DNA of 64,000 bases, from assembly GCA_039033995.1 (NCBI GenBank), contig JBCCBP010000003.1, positions 1 through 64,000 of the forward strand. The letters run 5' to 3'. The notes under the pieces are model-generated. The model made no database searches, was not told where the DNA came from, and saw only the letters and a list, made by a program, of their open reading frames with translations. The translations under genes were made by a program, and so were the position numbers. This DNA is from CALBPI01 sp039033995 (lineage in GTDB: Bacteria; Pseudomonadota; Gammaproteobacteria; Steroidobacterales; Woeseiaceae). Positions 24,143 to 32,962 of this stretch are shown piece by piece. Position 1 is the first letter of the stretch. The number at the start of each line of letters is the position of its first letter.

Positions 24143-27100
24143 ATGAGAACAATAATTCGCGCGGTAGCGGCGAGCGCCATGGCGTTTGCCGCCACGACCA
24201 CAGCGGGCGCCGACATCATTGCTGGTGATTTACTGGATGGCGAAAGCCTGAACCTGTTGAGTTACGACAACCCGTCGACCGACGCTTTTTCGTCCGCCGG
24301 TGACGGTTTCCAGATTTATCAGCGCGGCGTATCGCCGACCATTCCGTTTTCGCTGGCGGACGACTCCATCAGCATATTCCCGACTGACTCGCTCGGGATT
24401 GTCGATGAGACTGATGACGTGCCGTTTTTTGGCGCGACCGATACGGTCAACGGCGATACGGCTGGCATCCCGGTCAGCGCGACCTGGGTCTTCTCGATCG
24501 CTGGCGCGACCGACCTCGGTCTGTCGATCGACTTCGCGGCGATGGGCGATTTCGAATCGAGCGATACCTTTGTTGTGACCTACCAGATCGACGGCGGCGA
24601 CGTATTGACCGCTTTCGAAGTGGCGATCGATGAGAGCATCGCTCAGGACTACACCCTCGCCAGTGGCACGATGGTGACACTGAATGACCCGGCGACCTTG
24701 CAGGGCGAGCTGCTCGATAACAACTTTGCCACCTTTGCAACTGCGATTGCCGGCACCGGCGATGAGCTGACAGTCACGCTGACGGTTCGCACTGACGGCG
24801 GTTCAGAGGCATTTGCACTTCGCAACATCGCTGTTGAGGCCGGCGCATCGACTAGCGATGTTGTCGCCTTCGATCTGGTCGACTCGACCAGTCAGAACTT
24901 GATTGATTTCCAGAACCCGTTTGAGGGTGCCTTTGGCTCTGCCGGCGATGGCTTCCAGGTTTATCAGCGCGGTGTTTCTGCCAGCATTCCGTTCTCGGTA
25001 CTCGACGACTCGTTGGCGACATTCCCGAACGATACGCTCGGCATTGTCGACGATAACAACCTCGACCAGTTCTTCGGTGCGACGGATACACAAAACAGCG
25101 ACAACAACGGCCCGGTCTCCGCGACCTGGACCTTTGATGTCAGTGGTGCAGAACAGCTCGGGCTGTCTATCGACATCGGCGCGATGGGTGATTTCGAATC
25201 GAGCGATACGTTCAGCTACACGTACAGCATCGACGGTGGCCCGGCACTGACTGCATTTGCTGGCGTGGCCGATGAGTCGACGTCGCAAACCTATGTGCTC
25301 GCTGGCGGTGCCGCAATCACGCTGAATGACCCAATGACAGTCGACGGCGAGCTGCTCAGCAACGTTTTGACGCCGTTCACCACCGCACTCGAGGGCGAGG
25401 GCGCGACGTTGAGCCTGACGCTGACCGTACAGACCGATGGCGGTTCCGAGGCATTCGCATTCCAGAATATTTTGATCCTGCAAGGCTTCGAAGAGGTCGT
25501 CCCCGAGGTCATCGAAGCAGAGATTTACGAAATCCAGGGCACAGGCAGCGCCTCGCCTTTCGTTGGTGAGACAGTGCGCAGCCTCGGTAATGTCGTGACT
25601 GCGCTGGCTCCGGACGGCTTTTTCATGCAGACGCCAGAGGGTCGCAGCGATGGCGATGTCGATACCTCGGACGGCATCTTCGTGTTCCTCGAAACTGTGC
25701 CCAACGTCGCGGTCGGCGATATCGTCGATGTTGAGGGCAGCGTGCAGGAGTTTTTCGGTCTGACCGAGTTTGATACCGACAGTGTGGTGACAGTGACGGG
25801 CAGCGGCGCAGCACTCCCCGCACCGATTGTGCTCGATGCCACCCGACCTTCCGCAGACCCGACCATCAGCAATTGCGCGATCGAGTTTGAGTGTTGGGAG
25901 GGCATGCTCGTCACGGTGCCGAGTGGCACGGTGACAGCGCCGAACCAGTCTTTCGGTAGTGACCCACTCGCCGAGGTGTTCATTGTTGCCCGCGACGAGC
26001 GCGCGTTCCGCGAACCCGGCGTTGCTTTCCCGGGTATCGGCGGAGATATTCCGATCTGGGATGGTAACCCCGAAGTGTTTGAGCTGGATCCGGATAAGCT
26101 CGGCCTGCCGAACCAGGCGATTCCTGCCGGGTCCACGTTCTCGGCGACCGGCGTCATTGGCTTCGAATTCGGTGGCTACGAGTTATGGCCGAGCGAATTG
26201 ACGGTTGAAGCTGCGGCTCTGCCGGTTCCGGTCCGTGCGCGGGCGGAAGGCGAGTTCACAGTCGGCAGCCTGAACATGTTCCGCCTATTCGACAGCATCG
26301 ACGATCCTGCGGACAGTGCAGCCGATGGTCGTACACGGGATGATGTCGTGATCGATGAAGCGGAGTATGCGACGCGTCTCGACAAGCTGGCGCGCTACGT
26401 GGTCGACGTGCTCGATGCGCCGGATGTGCTGTCTGTGCAGGAGGTCGAAGGCCTGAATGCGCTCGATGATCTGGCAGCAACGATCAATGCACTGGACCCG
26501 ACTGTCACCTACAGCAATGTACTGATCGAGGGTAACGATGTTGGCACGATCGACGTCGGTTTCATGGTGCGCGCATCGATCGCCGTCGACGACGTTCGTC
26601 AACTCGGTCGGGATGAGATCCTCGAGTTCGACGGCAGTCTGCTGAACGATCGGCCGCCGCTGCTGTTAGCGGCTCGCTACATCGCGGACGGCAACGATCT
26701 GCCGATCGTTGCGATCGCCGTGCACAACCGTTCTCTCGGTGGAGTCGATTCGGCATCCAGCGGGGAGCGGGTCCGCGCGAAGCGTCTCGCACAGGCGCAG
26801 TCGCTGGCGCGAGAAATTCAGGCCCTGCAGGATGCAGACTCTGGCGTGCGCCTCGTGGTGCTCGGTGATTTCAATGCGTTCGAATTCAGCGATGGATTTG
26901 TCGACGTGATGGGTCAGATCACGGGCGACGTTGATCCGTCGGCGAGTTTGTTGTCAGGCGAAGATCTGGTTGAGCCGAATCTGGTCAATCTGACCACTTC
27001 GATTGCGGAAGATGAACGTTATTCGTTTGTTTTCCGAGGCTCTGCACAAGCACTTGACCACGCGCTGATTTCGCAGTCGCTGGAATCCTCACTGCGCGGT

Positions 27101-27514
27101 TTCATGTTTGGTCGCGGCAATGCCGATGCGCCGTTACTTGATATTGAGACGGCAGGCGATGCGCTGCGCTCGTCGGATCACGATGGACTGGTCGTTTATC
27201 TGACCACGGACAGTGATAGTGATGGTGTTCCTGACAATCGGGATGTCTGCCCCGGAACGATGATTCCGGAAACAACAACCGCCGGTTTCCTGTTCTTCAG
27301 AAGACTGGCGCTGTTCAACGAGGATCTGGTGTTTGATGACCAGCTAACGCTGTTCTTTGGCGAGGACAGAGTGCCGTATACCAATCCGACCACCGAAGAC
27401 ACAGCCGGCTGTTCGTGCAACCAGATTCTGGATGAAGTTGGCGCGGCGCCGACCGAGCGCGAGTTCGGTTGTACACAAGGCACCATTCGCCGCTGGATTC
27501 GCGAACTCGACTAA
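24143..27514 (+). CDS. Large secreted nuclease, ExeM/NucH-type, with duplicated N-terminal domain
   Basis: A 1123-residue protein with a Sec signal peptide (1-23). Residues about 24-232 and 238-448 are two copies of the same beta-rich domain ('FGSAGDGFQVYQRGVS', 'LGLSIDxxAMGDFESSDTF', 'TDGGSEAFA'). Then comes a YhcR-like OB-fold region from about 458 ('YEIQGTGSASPFVGETV'). An endonuclease/exonuclease/phosphatase domain (about 704-1020) follows, with 'VGSLNMFRLFD', catalytic Glu in 'VQEVEG', 'VLGDFNAFE' and 'SSDHDGLVVYL'. A single TSP3-like calcium motif and a Cys-containing tail end the protein. Such enzymes degrade extracellular DNA, for phosphate or biofilm turnover. The ATG at 24143 has GGAG 7 bases upstream; longer ORF starts lack a signal peptide. 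Confidence 0.9.
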   Translation: MRTIIRAVAASAMAFAATTTAGADIIAGDLLDGESLNLLSYDNPSTDAFSSAGDGFQIYQRGVSPTIPFSLADDSISIFPTDSLGIVDETDDVPFFGATDTVNGDTAGIPVSATWVFSIAGATDLGLSIDFAAMGDFESSDTFVVTYQIDGGDVLTAFEVAIDESIAQDYTLASGTMVTLNDPATLQGELLDNNFATFATAIAGTGDELTVTLTVRTDGGSEAFALRNIAVEAGASTSDVVAFDLVDSTSQNLIDFQNPFEGAFGSAGDGFQVYQRGVSASIPFSVLDDSLATFPNDTLGIVDDNNLDQFFGATDTQNSDNNGPVSATWTFDVSGAEQLGLSIDIGAMGDFESSDTFSYTYSIDGGPALTAFAGVADESTSQTYVLAGGAAITLNDPMTVDGELLSNVLTPFTTALEGEGATLSLTLTVQTDGGSEAFAFQNILILQGFEEVVPEVIEAEIYEIQGTGSASPFVGETVRSLGNVVTALAPDGFFMQTPEGRSDGDVDTSDGIFVFLETVPNVAVGDIVDVEGSVQEFFGLTEFDTDSVVTVTGSGAALPAPIVLDATRPSADPTISNCAIEFECWEGMLVTVPSGTVTAPNQSFGSDPLAEVFIVARDERAFREPGVAFPGIGGDIPIWDGNPEVFELDPDKLGLPNQAIPAGSTFSATGVIGFEFGGYELWPSELTVEAAALPVPVRARAEGEFTVGSLNMFRLFDSIDDPADSAADGRTRDDVVIDEAEYATRLDKLARYVVDVLDAPDVLSVQEVEGLNALDDLAATINALDPTVTYSNVLIEGNDVGTIDVGFMVRASIAVDDVRQLGRDEILEFDGSLLNDRPPLLLAARYIADGNDLPIVAIAVHNRSLGGVDSASSGERVRAKRLAQAQSLAREIQALQDADSGVRLVVLGDFNAFEFSDGFVDVMGQITGDVDPSASLLSGEDLVEPNLVNLTTSIAEDERYSFVFRGSAQALDHALISQSLESSLRGFMFGRGNADAPLLDIETAGDALRSSDHDGLVVYLTTDSDSDGVPDNRDVCPGTMIPETTTAGFLFFRRLALFNEDLVFDDQLTLFFGEDRVPYTNPTTEDTAGCSCNQILDEVGAAPTEREFGCTQGTIRRWIRELD
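24212..25490 (+). repeat. Internal tandem duplication in the nuclease gene
   Basis: Two consecutive coding copies of about 630 bases (24212-24838 and 24856-25490) encode the same domain with most signature residues conserved. Boundaries are approximate and taken from the protein alignment by eye. Confidence 0.75.
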
Positions 27515-27537
27515 TCGCGAGCGAGCCAATCAAGATC

Positions 27538-27578
27538 AGCCGCGGCATAATCCGGAAGGGTTATGCCGCGGCTTTTTG
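27538..27578 (+). terminator. Rho-independent terminator after the nuclease gene
   Basis: A 13-base perfect stem (AGCCGCGGCATAA at 27538-27550 pairing with TTATGCCGCGGCT at 27561-27573) with a 10-base loop is followed by a short T-rich run. It lies 24 bases after the nuclease stop and is one of the strongest hairpins in the window. Confidence 0.88.
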
Positions 27579-27679
27579 TTGCGTTGCAAAAATCGCTTGA
27601 GAAGCGAGGCCGGGCACCGTATGTTTGTTCATTGGCGGCGTGAAACTGGCGCCGTGGTAAAGGGTGTCGGGCGCACGAT

Positions 27680-30031
27680 ATGAGCGAGCAGAGTGGCTTC
27701 TTTTCAGAGTTGTTATACCGGCGGGTGCCGCAGTACCTTGGCCTGTACATCGCCGCCGTCTGGATGGCGATCGAAATCGGTGAATGGCTGACCGATCAGT
27801 TTACGCTTCCTGCCAGACTCACCGCCTATATTTTTGTGTTCATGGCAACGCTGCTGCCATCGATCGCATTGTTTGCCTGGACACACGGTGCGCCTGGTAA
27901 AGACACATCGACCACCCTTGAAAAGATATTTATCACCGCGAACGTCGTTATCGCGGCGGTCGCTGTTGTGCTCGTGCCGGAGCGCGGTGTCGGACAGGAA
28001 AATGCGGTCGCAGCGACGGCCAGCGAACAAACGGTACAAGTCAGTCGGGACAGCTCGCAGCGGATCCTTGTGTTTTTTGCGCCTAACAATACGGCGGACG
28101 CGCCGGATTGGTTTGCCTACGCGTTGCCATTTTTGATCAGTCAGGATATCGATCGTGCGAGTTCGCGGATCGGCGCGGTTTCGCCGTTCTCCATTGGCTA
28201 CGCGATGGAGCGTATGCGTCAGTCTGGCTTTGACCGCGGCACCGGTGAACCGCTGACCTTGCAGCTCGATTTGGCCGGCGAGATGCGCTTCAATTTTCTG
28301 ATGCGTTCGACATTGCGCGACGCCGATGATGGCCAGAGCATGGTGTTCGACTATGCGCTGCACGATGCGATCTCGGGTCAGGTATTGATCGACGGCGAAG
28401 AGACGTTCGTCGAGGAAACCATGCTCGCCACCGTGGACAAGATTTCCGCTGCCGCCCAGCAGGTATTGCGAGACCAGTTCGATACACCGCCGACTTTGAC
28501 CGACGTACCGGTCGCGGAGACCATGTCGCCGAGCACCGAGGCCATTGAGCGCTATATTCAGTCGCGCATTACAGGCGATATCGACCAGGATCTCGCCGCA
28601 TGGGGTGCGCCCCTGGCTGAAGCGACAGAAGTCGATCCGCAGTTTGCCGAAGCGTATGCACTACTCGGGATTTTCCACTTCCAGAACGGTGATCGGCCTT
28701 CGGCAGAGATCGCGCTCGACAATGCGCTGCAATACGATTTCCGCCTGTCGACTGAATCGCGCTTTCAGGTCCGCATCAATCGTGAAGCCGTGCGCCAGCA
28801 ATGGGGCGAGGCCATCAAGATCGCTCGTGCCTGGACCCGGGTGGAGCCTGACAACGAGTTCGCGTTCTATCGGTTGGCAGCGATGGAAGAGCGCCAGACA
28901 TCGAATCTGGATGCCGCGCTGGCCGCGTTGAAACGCGTCCGCGAAATCAATCCGTCTGCCGATGACGTCCTGCTACGCATGGCCAACATCGAGATTCAGC
29001 GCGGCAATCTCGATGCCGCTGCTGCTTACGCCGAGGAATACGCCAATGCGCGTCCTGAATCGGCCGATGGACAATCGAAGCTCGCCGAGATTTACGCCGC
29101 AAAAGGCGATTACGATCAGGCGATCGAAGCGTTTGAAGGTGCGGGTTACCGCGATAGCAACTCGATTTCGCCAGCGTTAGGCATTATTTCCGTCCTGATG
29201 CGTAAGGGCGAATTCGCTAACGCGACAGATCGTTTGGCGACCTTGCTCGACAGCGAGCTGACCGATGAAGAGCGCATTCGCGTCGTGACCGTCGGTGTAC
29301 AGCTGGCCTCTTTGCAGGGCCGCTACAGTGACGCCGTACAGATGATGGTCGATGCTGACGATGCCGCGCGACGTACGTTACCCCCATTGTTCTACACGAT
29401 GCAGCTGGAAGCACCGGCCATCATGATGCGGGCGTATGCCGGCGAAGATGTCGACCAGGTCATGCGCGAGTTGGTGGCGTTGCGAGAGGGGTTGCAACCG
29501 CCGTTTGACAGTTTCGCGCGCTGGTATGAGGCCAGTGTATTGATCGCGGCCGGGCGCAAAGATGAGTATATCGACGCGTTCAATGCAGCAGCCGAGTATT
29601 TTCAAGGCCAGCCCGAGAACGAAACGATGCGGATTTTGCTGCTGAGTGGCCAAGCACAGATCGCGATCTTCGAAGGCGACAACGACACGGCGAGAGAGGC
29701 AGTCGAGGAAGCAATTGAGATTTCGGAAAGCTCTTTTCTGAACGTGTTGTCGGCCTCTGAAAGCCTCGGTATGCGCGCGACGATGTACGATCTGCTGAGA
29801 CAGGCCGGCGAGACCGAGGCCGCGATTCTCGGCCTGAAAAAGGTCGTCAACGAATTCCCCGGTTTAGCCATGGCATACATGTTTCTGGCAGAAGCGTATC
29901 TCTCGGCAGGCGAACGCGGCATGGCGCAGGATGCGGCGAGTCGTGCAGAGGATCTCTGGACAGATGCCGATGATGCGTTTGTATACCTACCGAAACTTGA
30001 GAAATTGCTCGCGGAACTACGCGGCGCCTGA
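27680..30031 (+). CDS. Membrane protein with cyclase-type N-terminus and long TPR region
   Basis: A 783-residue protein. The N-terminal 100 residues contain three membrane helices (about 18-36, 46-67, 84-99) preceded by 'FFSELLYRRVPQYLGLYIAAVW', which resembles the opening found in many proteobacterial TPR proteins and adenylate-cyclase/TPR receptors ('FxxELxRRxVxxxxxxYxVxxW'). A middle domain (about 120-270) resembles the TolB-like or FlgO-type region of those proteins. From about 285 to 780 it is TPR after TPR. No cyclase, kinase or DNA-binding domain is present. It probably assembles complexes at the inner membrane. It is convergent with the ABC exporter, 4 bases apart. Confidence 0.78.
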   Translation: MSEQSGFFSELLYRRVPQYLGLYIAAVWMAIEIGEWLTDQFTLPARLTAYIFVFMATLLPSIALFAWTHGAPGKDTSTTLEKIFITANVVIAAVAVVLVPERGVGQENAVAATASEQTVQVSRDSSQRILVFFAPNNTADAPDWFAYALPFLISQDIDRASSRIGAVSPFSIGYAMERMRQSGFDRGTGEPLTLQLDLAGEMRFNFLMRSTLRDADDGQSMVFDYALHDAISGQVLIDGEETFVEETMLATVDKISAAAQQVLRDQFDTPPTLTDVPVAETMSPSTEAIERYIQSRITGDIDQDLAAWGAPLAEATEVDPQFAEAYALLGIFHFQNGDRPSAEIALDNALQYDFRLSTESRFQVRINREAVRQQWGEAIKIARAWTRVEPDNEFAFYRLAAMEERQTSNLDAALAALKRVREINPSADDVLLRMANIEIQRGNLDAAAAYAEEYANARPESADGQSKLAEIYAAKGDYDQAIEAFEGAGYRDSNSISPALGIISVLMRKGEFANATDRLATLLDSELTDEERIRVVTVGVQLASLQGRYSDAVQMMVDADDAARRTLPPLFYTMQLEAPAIMMRAYAGEDVDQVMRELVALREGLQPPFDSFARWYEASVLIAAGRKDEYIDAFNAAAEYFQGQPENETMRILLLSGQAQIAIFEGDNDTAREAVEEAIEISESSFLNVLSASESLGMRATMYDLLRQAGETEAAILGLKKVVNEFPGLAMAYMFLAEAYLSAGERGMAQDAASRAEDLWTDADDAFVYLPKLEKLLAELRGA

Positions 30032-30035
30032 TGCG

Positions 30036-31823
30036 CTAGTCTGCGCTACGACCGGTTTGTACCTGCCAGAGATGGCTGTAGATGCCGCCACGATCCTTTA
30101 GCTGGCGATGGGTGCCGGCCTCGGCAATGGCACCTTTATCCAATACATAAATCTTGTCGGCGGTGACAATGGTTGACAGCCGGTGTGCGATGACAATGGT
30201 CGTGCGGTCTTGCGAGATTTTCAACAACGAGCGCTGAATCGCGGCTTCGGTCTCATTGTCGACCGCCGAGGTCGCTTCATCGAGGATCAGTACGGCAGGA
30301 TCTTTCAGCAATGCTCTTGCGATCGATAATCGTTGCCGTTGTCCGCCCGATAGTTTCTGGCCCTGTTCGCCAACCATTGTGTTGAGCCCGTCAGGTAATC
30401 TGTCGATGAACTCCAACGCTTCGGCAGCTCGTGCGGCATCCAGGATTTCCTGCTCGCTGGCGTCCTCGCGGCCATACGCGATGTTGTCGCGAATCGTGCC
30501 GTGGAACAGGAATACGTCCTGACTCACCAGCCCAATGTGTCGGCGCAGGCTGTCGAGACTGAGTGACTCGAGCGGTTGCTCGTCGAGGCGAATCTGACCG
30601 GCCTGTGGCGCGTAAAAGCGCAACAACAGCTTGATGATCGTACTTTTGCCGGAGCCCGTCTGACCGACCAATGCAATTGTATTGCCAGCCGGGATGTCGA
30701 TGTTGATGTCGCGCAGCACCGGCACATCATCTCGATAAGCAAAGTGTAGATTCTCAAACTCGATGCGACCTCGCGGATCGCGCAAAGCGACCGCATCTTC
30801 ACGGTCACGGATTTTTACGGGTACCTCGATCAGATCGAGGATACGCCGGGTCGAGGCCATAGCACGCTCGTACAGATCGACGGTGTTGGCCAAATCGGTC
30901 AGCGGCCATAGCAGGCGTTGCGTCAGAAAAACCAACACACCGTAGGCGCCGACATTCAGTGTTCCGTTTAACACCTGATAACCGCCAAACAGAAAGGTGG
31001 CGACAAACCCGGCGAGGATCGCCATACGGATCACCGGGATAAACGCTGAGCTGACCCGAATAGCGCGACGATTCGCATGCACATATTCGAGGCTCTGTTC
31101 AGCCACGCGCGCGACCTCTTTGTCTTCTGTCGCGAAGCTCTTGATCGTCATGATGGCGCCGAGGTTGGCAGCGAGGCGACTGGCGAGCTGGCCAACGCGT
31201 TCGCGGACATCGGCATACAACGGTTGCGCGCGGCGCTGGAAATAGAACGCGCCAATGACGATCACCGGGATCGGCGTGAACGCGATCAGTGCGATGCCGG
31301 GCGACACCGCGAAAAAGACACCGCCGACAGCGAGCAACGTGGTTGCGACCTGAATCAGGCTGTTGGCGCCGTTGTCGAGGAAGCGTTCCAATTGGTTCAC
31401 GTCGTCATTGATGATGGCGACCAGGGTGCCGGCGCGCATATTCTCGAACCAGGCCAGGTCCAGTTGTTGTGTATGCCGGTAGGCATCGATGCGCATCTTG
31501 TGCTGTAGATCCTGTGCGAGATTACGCCATGACACGAGCAGCAGGTATTCGAAGATAGACTCGCCGATCCAGATCGCGAGTGTCAGCAAGGCCAGCAACA
31601 GCATCTGATGCTTGGGGTCCGTAATCCCGGCGGCCGCGACGAACGAGTCTTGCTGGCGCACGACCACATCGATAGCAATGCCAATCAGAATCTCCGGCAT
31701 GACGTCGAACAGTTTGTTCATGACCGAGCAGAAACCCGCGAACCAAATGCGCAGGCGGTACTCGCTCGCGTAGTGAATCAGACGTCGGAGCGCTGCAAAG
31801 GAATTGATCGGATCGGCTGTCAT
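30036..31823 (-). CDS. ABC exporter, fused permease and ATPase (MsbA/MdlB-like)
   Basis: A 595-residue half-transporter. Six membrane helices occupy about residues 20-320, followed by the nucleotide-binding domain with Walker A 'GQTGSGKST', Q-loop 'GLVSQDVFLF', signature 'LSGGQRQRLSIARALL', Walker B 'VLILDEATSAVD' and H-loop 'VIAHRLST'. Length and order match type IV exporters of lipid, peptide or drugs, acting as a homodimer in the inner membrane. No accessory membrane-fusion gene is adjacent, so the substrate is unknown. Confidence 0.92.
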   Translation of the reverse strand: MTADPINSFAALRRLIHYASEYRLRIWFAGFCSVMNKLFDVMPEILIGIAIDVVVRQQDSFVAAAGITDPKHQMLLLALLTLAIWIGESIFEYLLLVSWRNLAQDLQHKMRIDAYRHTQQLDLAWFENMRAGTLVAIINDDVNQLERFLDNGANSLIQVATTLLAVGGVFFAVSPGIALIAFTPIPVIVIGAFYFQRRAQPLYADVRERVGQLASRLAANLGAIMTIKSFATEDKEVARVAEQSLEYVHANRRAIRVSSAFIPVIRMAILAGFVATFLFGGYQVLNGTLNVGAYGVLVFLTQRLLWPLTDLANTVDLYERAMASTRRILDLIEVPVKIRDREDAVALRDPRGRIEFENLHFAYRDDVPVLRDINIDIPAGNTIALVGQTGSGKSTIIKLLLRFYAPQAGQIRLDEQPLESLSLDSLRRHIGLVSQDVFLFHGTIRDNIAYGREDASEQEILDAARAAEALEFIDRLPDGLNTMVGEQGQKLSGGQRQRLSIARALLKDPAVLILDEATSAVDNETEAAIQRSLLKISQDRTTIVIAHRLSTIVTADKIYVLDKGAIAEAGTHRQLKDRGGIYSHLWQVQTGRSAD

Positions 31824-31972
31824 GGCGTGAGTGTAGCAGTCTGGCCGCAGGCCTGGTGAGTCAGCAGGATGGTCAGGATTTTGTCACTGCAGCTCTTGAG
31901 TGGGATGGGGTGCGCAGCTATCCTTCTTGCCTGTTTGTAACACGCTCGCCGACAGAGCGAATAGGGCGATCA

Positions 31973-32962
31973 ATGACAGCGTTCGGTTCTGAATTTTGCG
32001 ATCAGTTTGTGGTTGCCGATTTCGATGGAGAGGCCTGGGCTGACAGCGCGGTACAGCCGCTTGCGCCCATTCCGATGCATCCGGCCGCGCATGTTCTGCA
32101 CTACGCGAGCACGTGTTTCGAGGGTTTCAAGGCGTATCGCTGGGCGGATGGCTCGATTCATGTATTCCGCCTGGCGGATCATGTCGCTCGTATGCAGAAG
32201 AGCGCCGCGTCGTTGTGCCTGCCGGTACCGCCAACCGAATTGCTGACGTCTATGGTACTGGACGTGATTCGCGCCAATCGCGAGCATGTCCCGGCCATGC
32301 CCGGCGCGCTGTATCTTCGACCGACGCTGGTCGGAACATTGCCCAATATCGGCGCGGCAGCTTCCCCGAGCGTGACAGCCAAGCTGTTTGTACTGGCGTC
32401 TCCGGTCGGCGACTACTTCGCGGGTGGCGTCCGGCCGCTGAAGATTTTGATCGATGATCAAAACGCACGCTCAACGCGTCAGCTTGGCAGCACGAAGACC
32501 GGCGGCAACTACGCCGCGGCACTAGGGCCTACGCTGGCCGCAAAGGCCGAATTTGGGGTCGACCAGGTCCTGTTCTGCCCGAGCGATGATGTTCAGGAAA
32601 CCGGTGCTGCCAATTTTCTGCTTATTAGCGAAGACTCGGTGCTGACCAAACCGCTTGACTCGTCTTTTCTGCACGGCGTGACCCGTGCGTCCACGCTGAC
32701 GCTGGCAGCCGATCTCGGCCTCCGGGTTGAGCAACGCAACTTCTCGGTGGCAGAGCTTCTGGCTGCGTTGCCGACGACCGATGCCGCATTGTCGGGCACC
32801 GCGGCGAGTTTGACGCCGATAGGTAGCATGGTCTACCAGGGCAACACCCACGCGGTGAATCCAGACAGCGGCTACCGCAATACGCTGAAACTGCGCGAGG
32901 CGTTATCCGACGTGCATGCCGGTGAACGGGAAGATGTTCACGGCTGGTTGACGACGGTTTGA
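31973..32962 (+). CDS. ilvE: Branched-chain amino acid aminotransferase
   Basis: A 329-residue class IV PLP aminotransferase that interconverts Leu/Ile/Val and their 2-oxo acids. Family features are 'VLHYASTCFEGFKAYRW' (43-57), 'ALYLRPTLVGT' and the PLP-binding Lys175 in 'GSTKTGGNYAAAL', followed by the acidic 'VQETGAANFLLI' motif. The ATG at 31973 has AGGGCG close upstream and gives a family-typical N-terminus; the longer frame from 31856 adds unconserved sequence. The gene's last 25 bases overlap the 3' end of the convergent GH13 gene. Confidence 0.88.
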   Translation: MTAFGSEFCDQFVVADFDGEAWADSAVQPLAPIPMHPAAHVLHYASTCFEGFKAYRWADGSIHVFRLADHVARMQKSAASLCLPVPPTELLTSMVLDVIRANREHVPAMPGALYLRPTLVGTLPNIGAAASPSVTAKLFVLASPVGDYFAGGVRPLKILIDDQNARSTRQLGSTKTGGNYAAALGPTLAAKAEFGVDQVLFCPSDDVQETGAANFLLISEDSVLTKPLDSSFLHGVTRASTLTLAADLGLRVEQRNFSVAELLAALPTTDAALSGTAASLTPIGSMVYQGNTHAVNPDSGYRNTLKLREALSDVHAGEREDVHGWLTTV

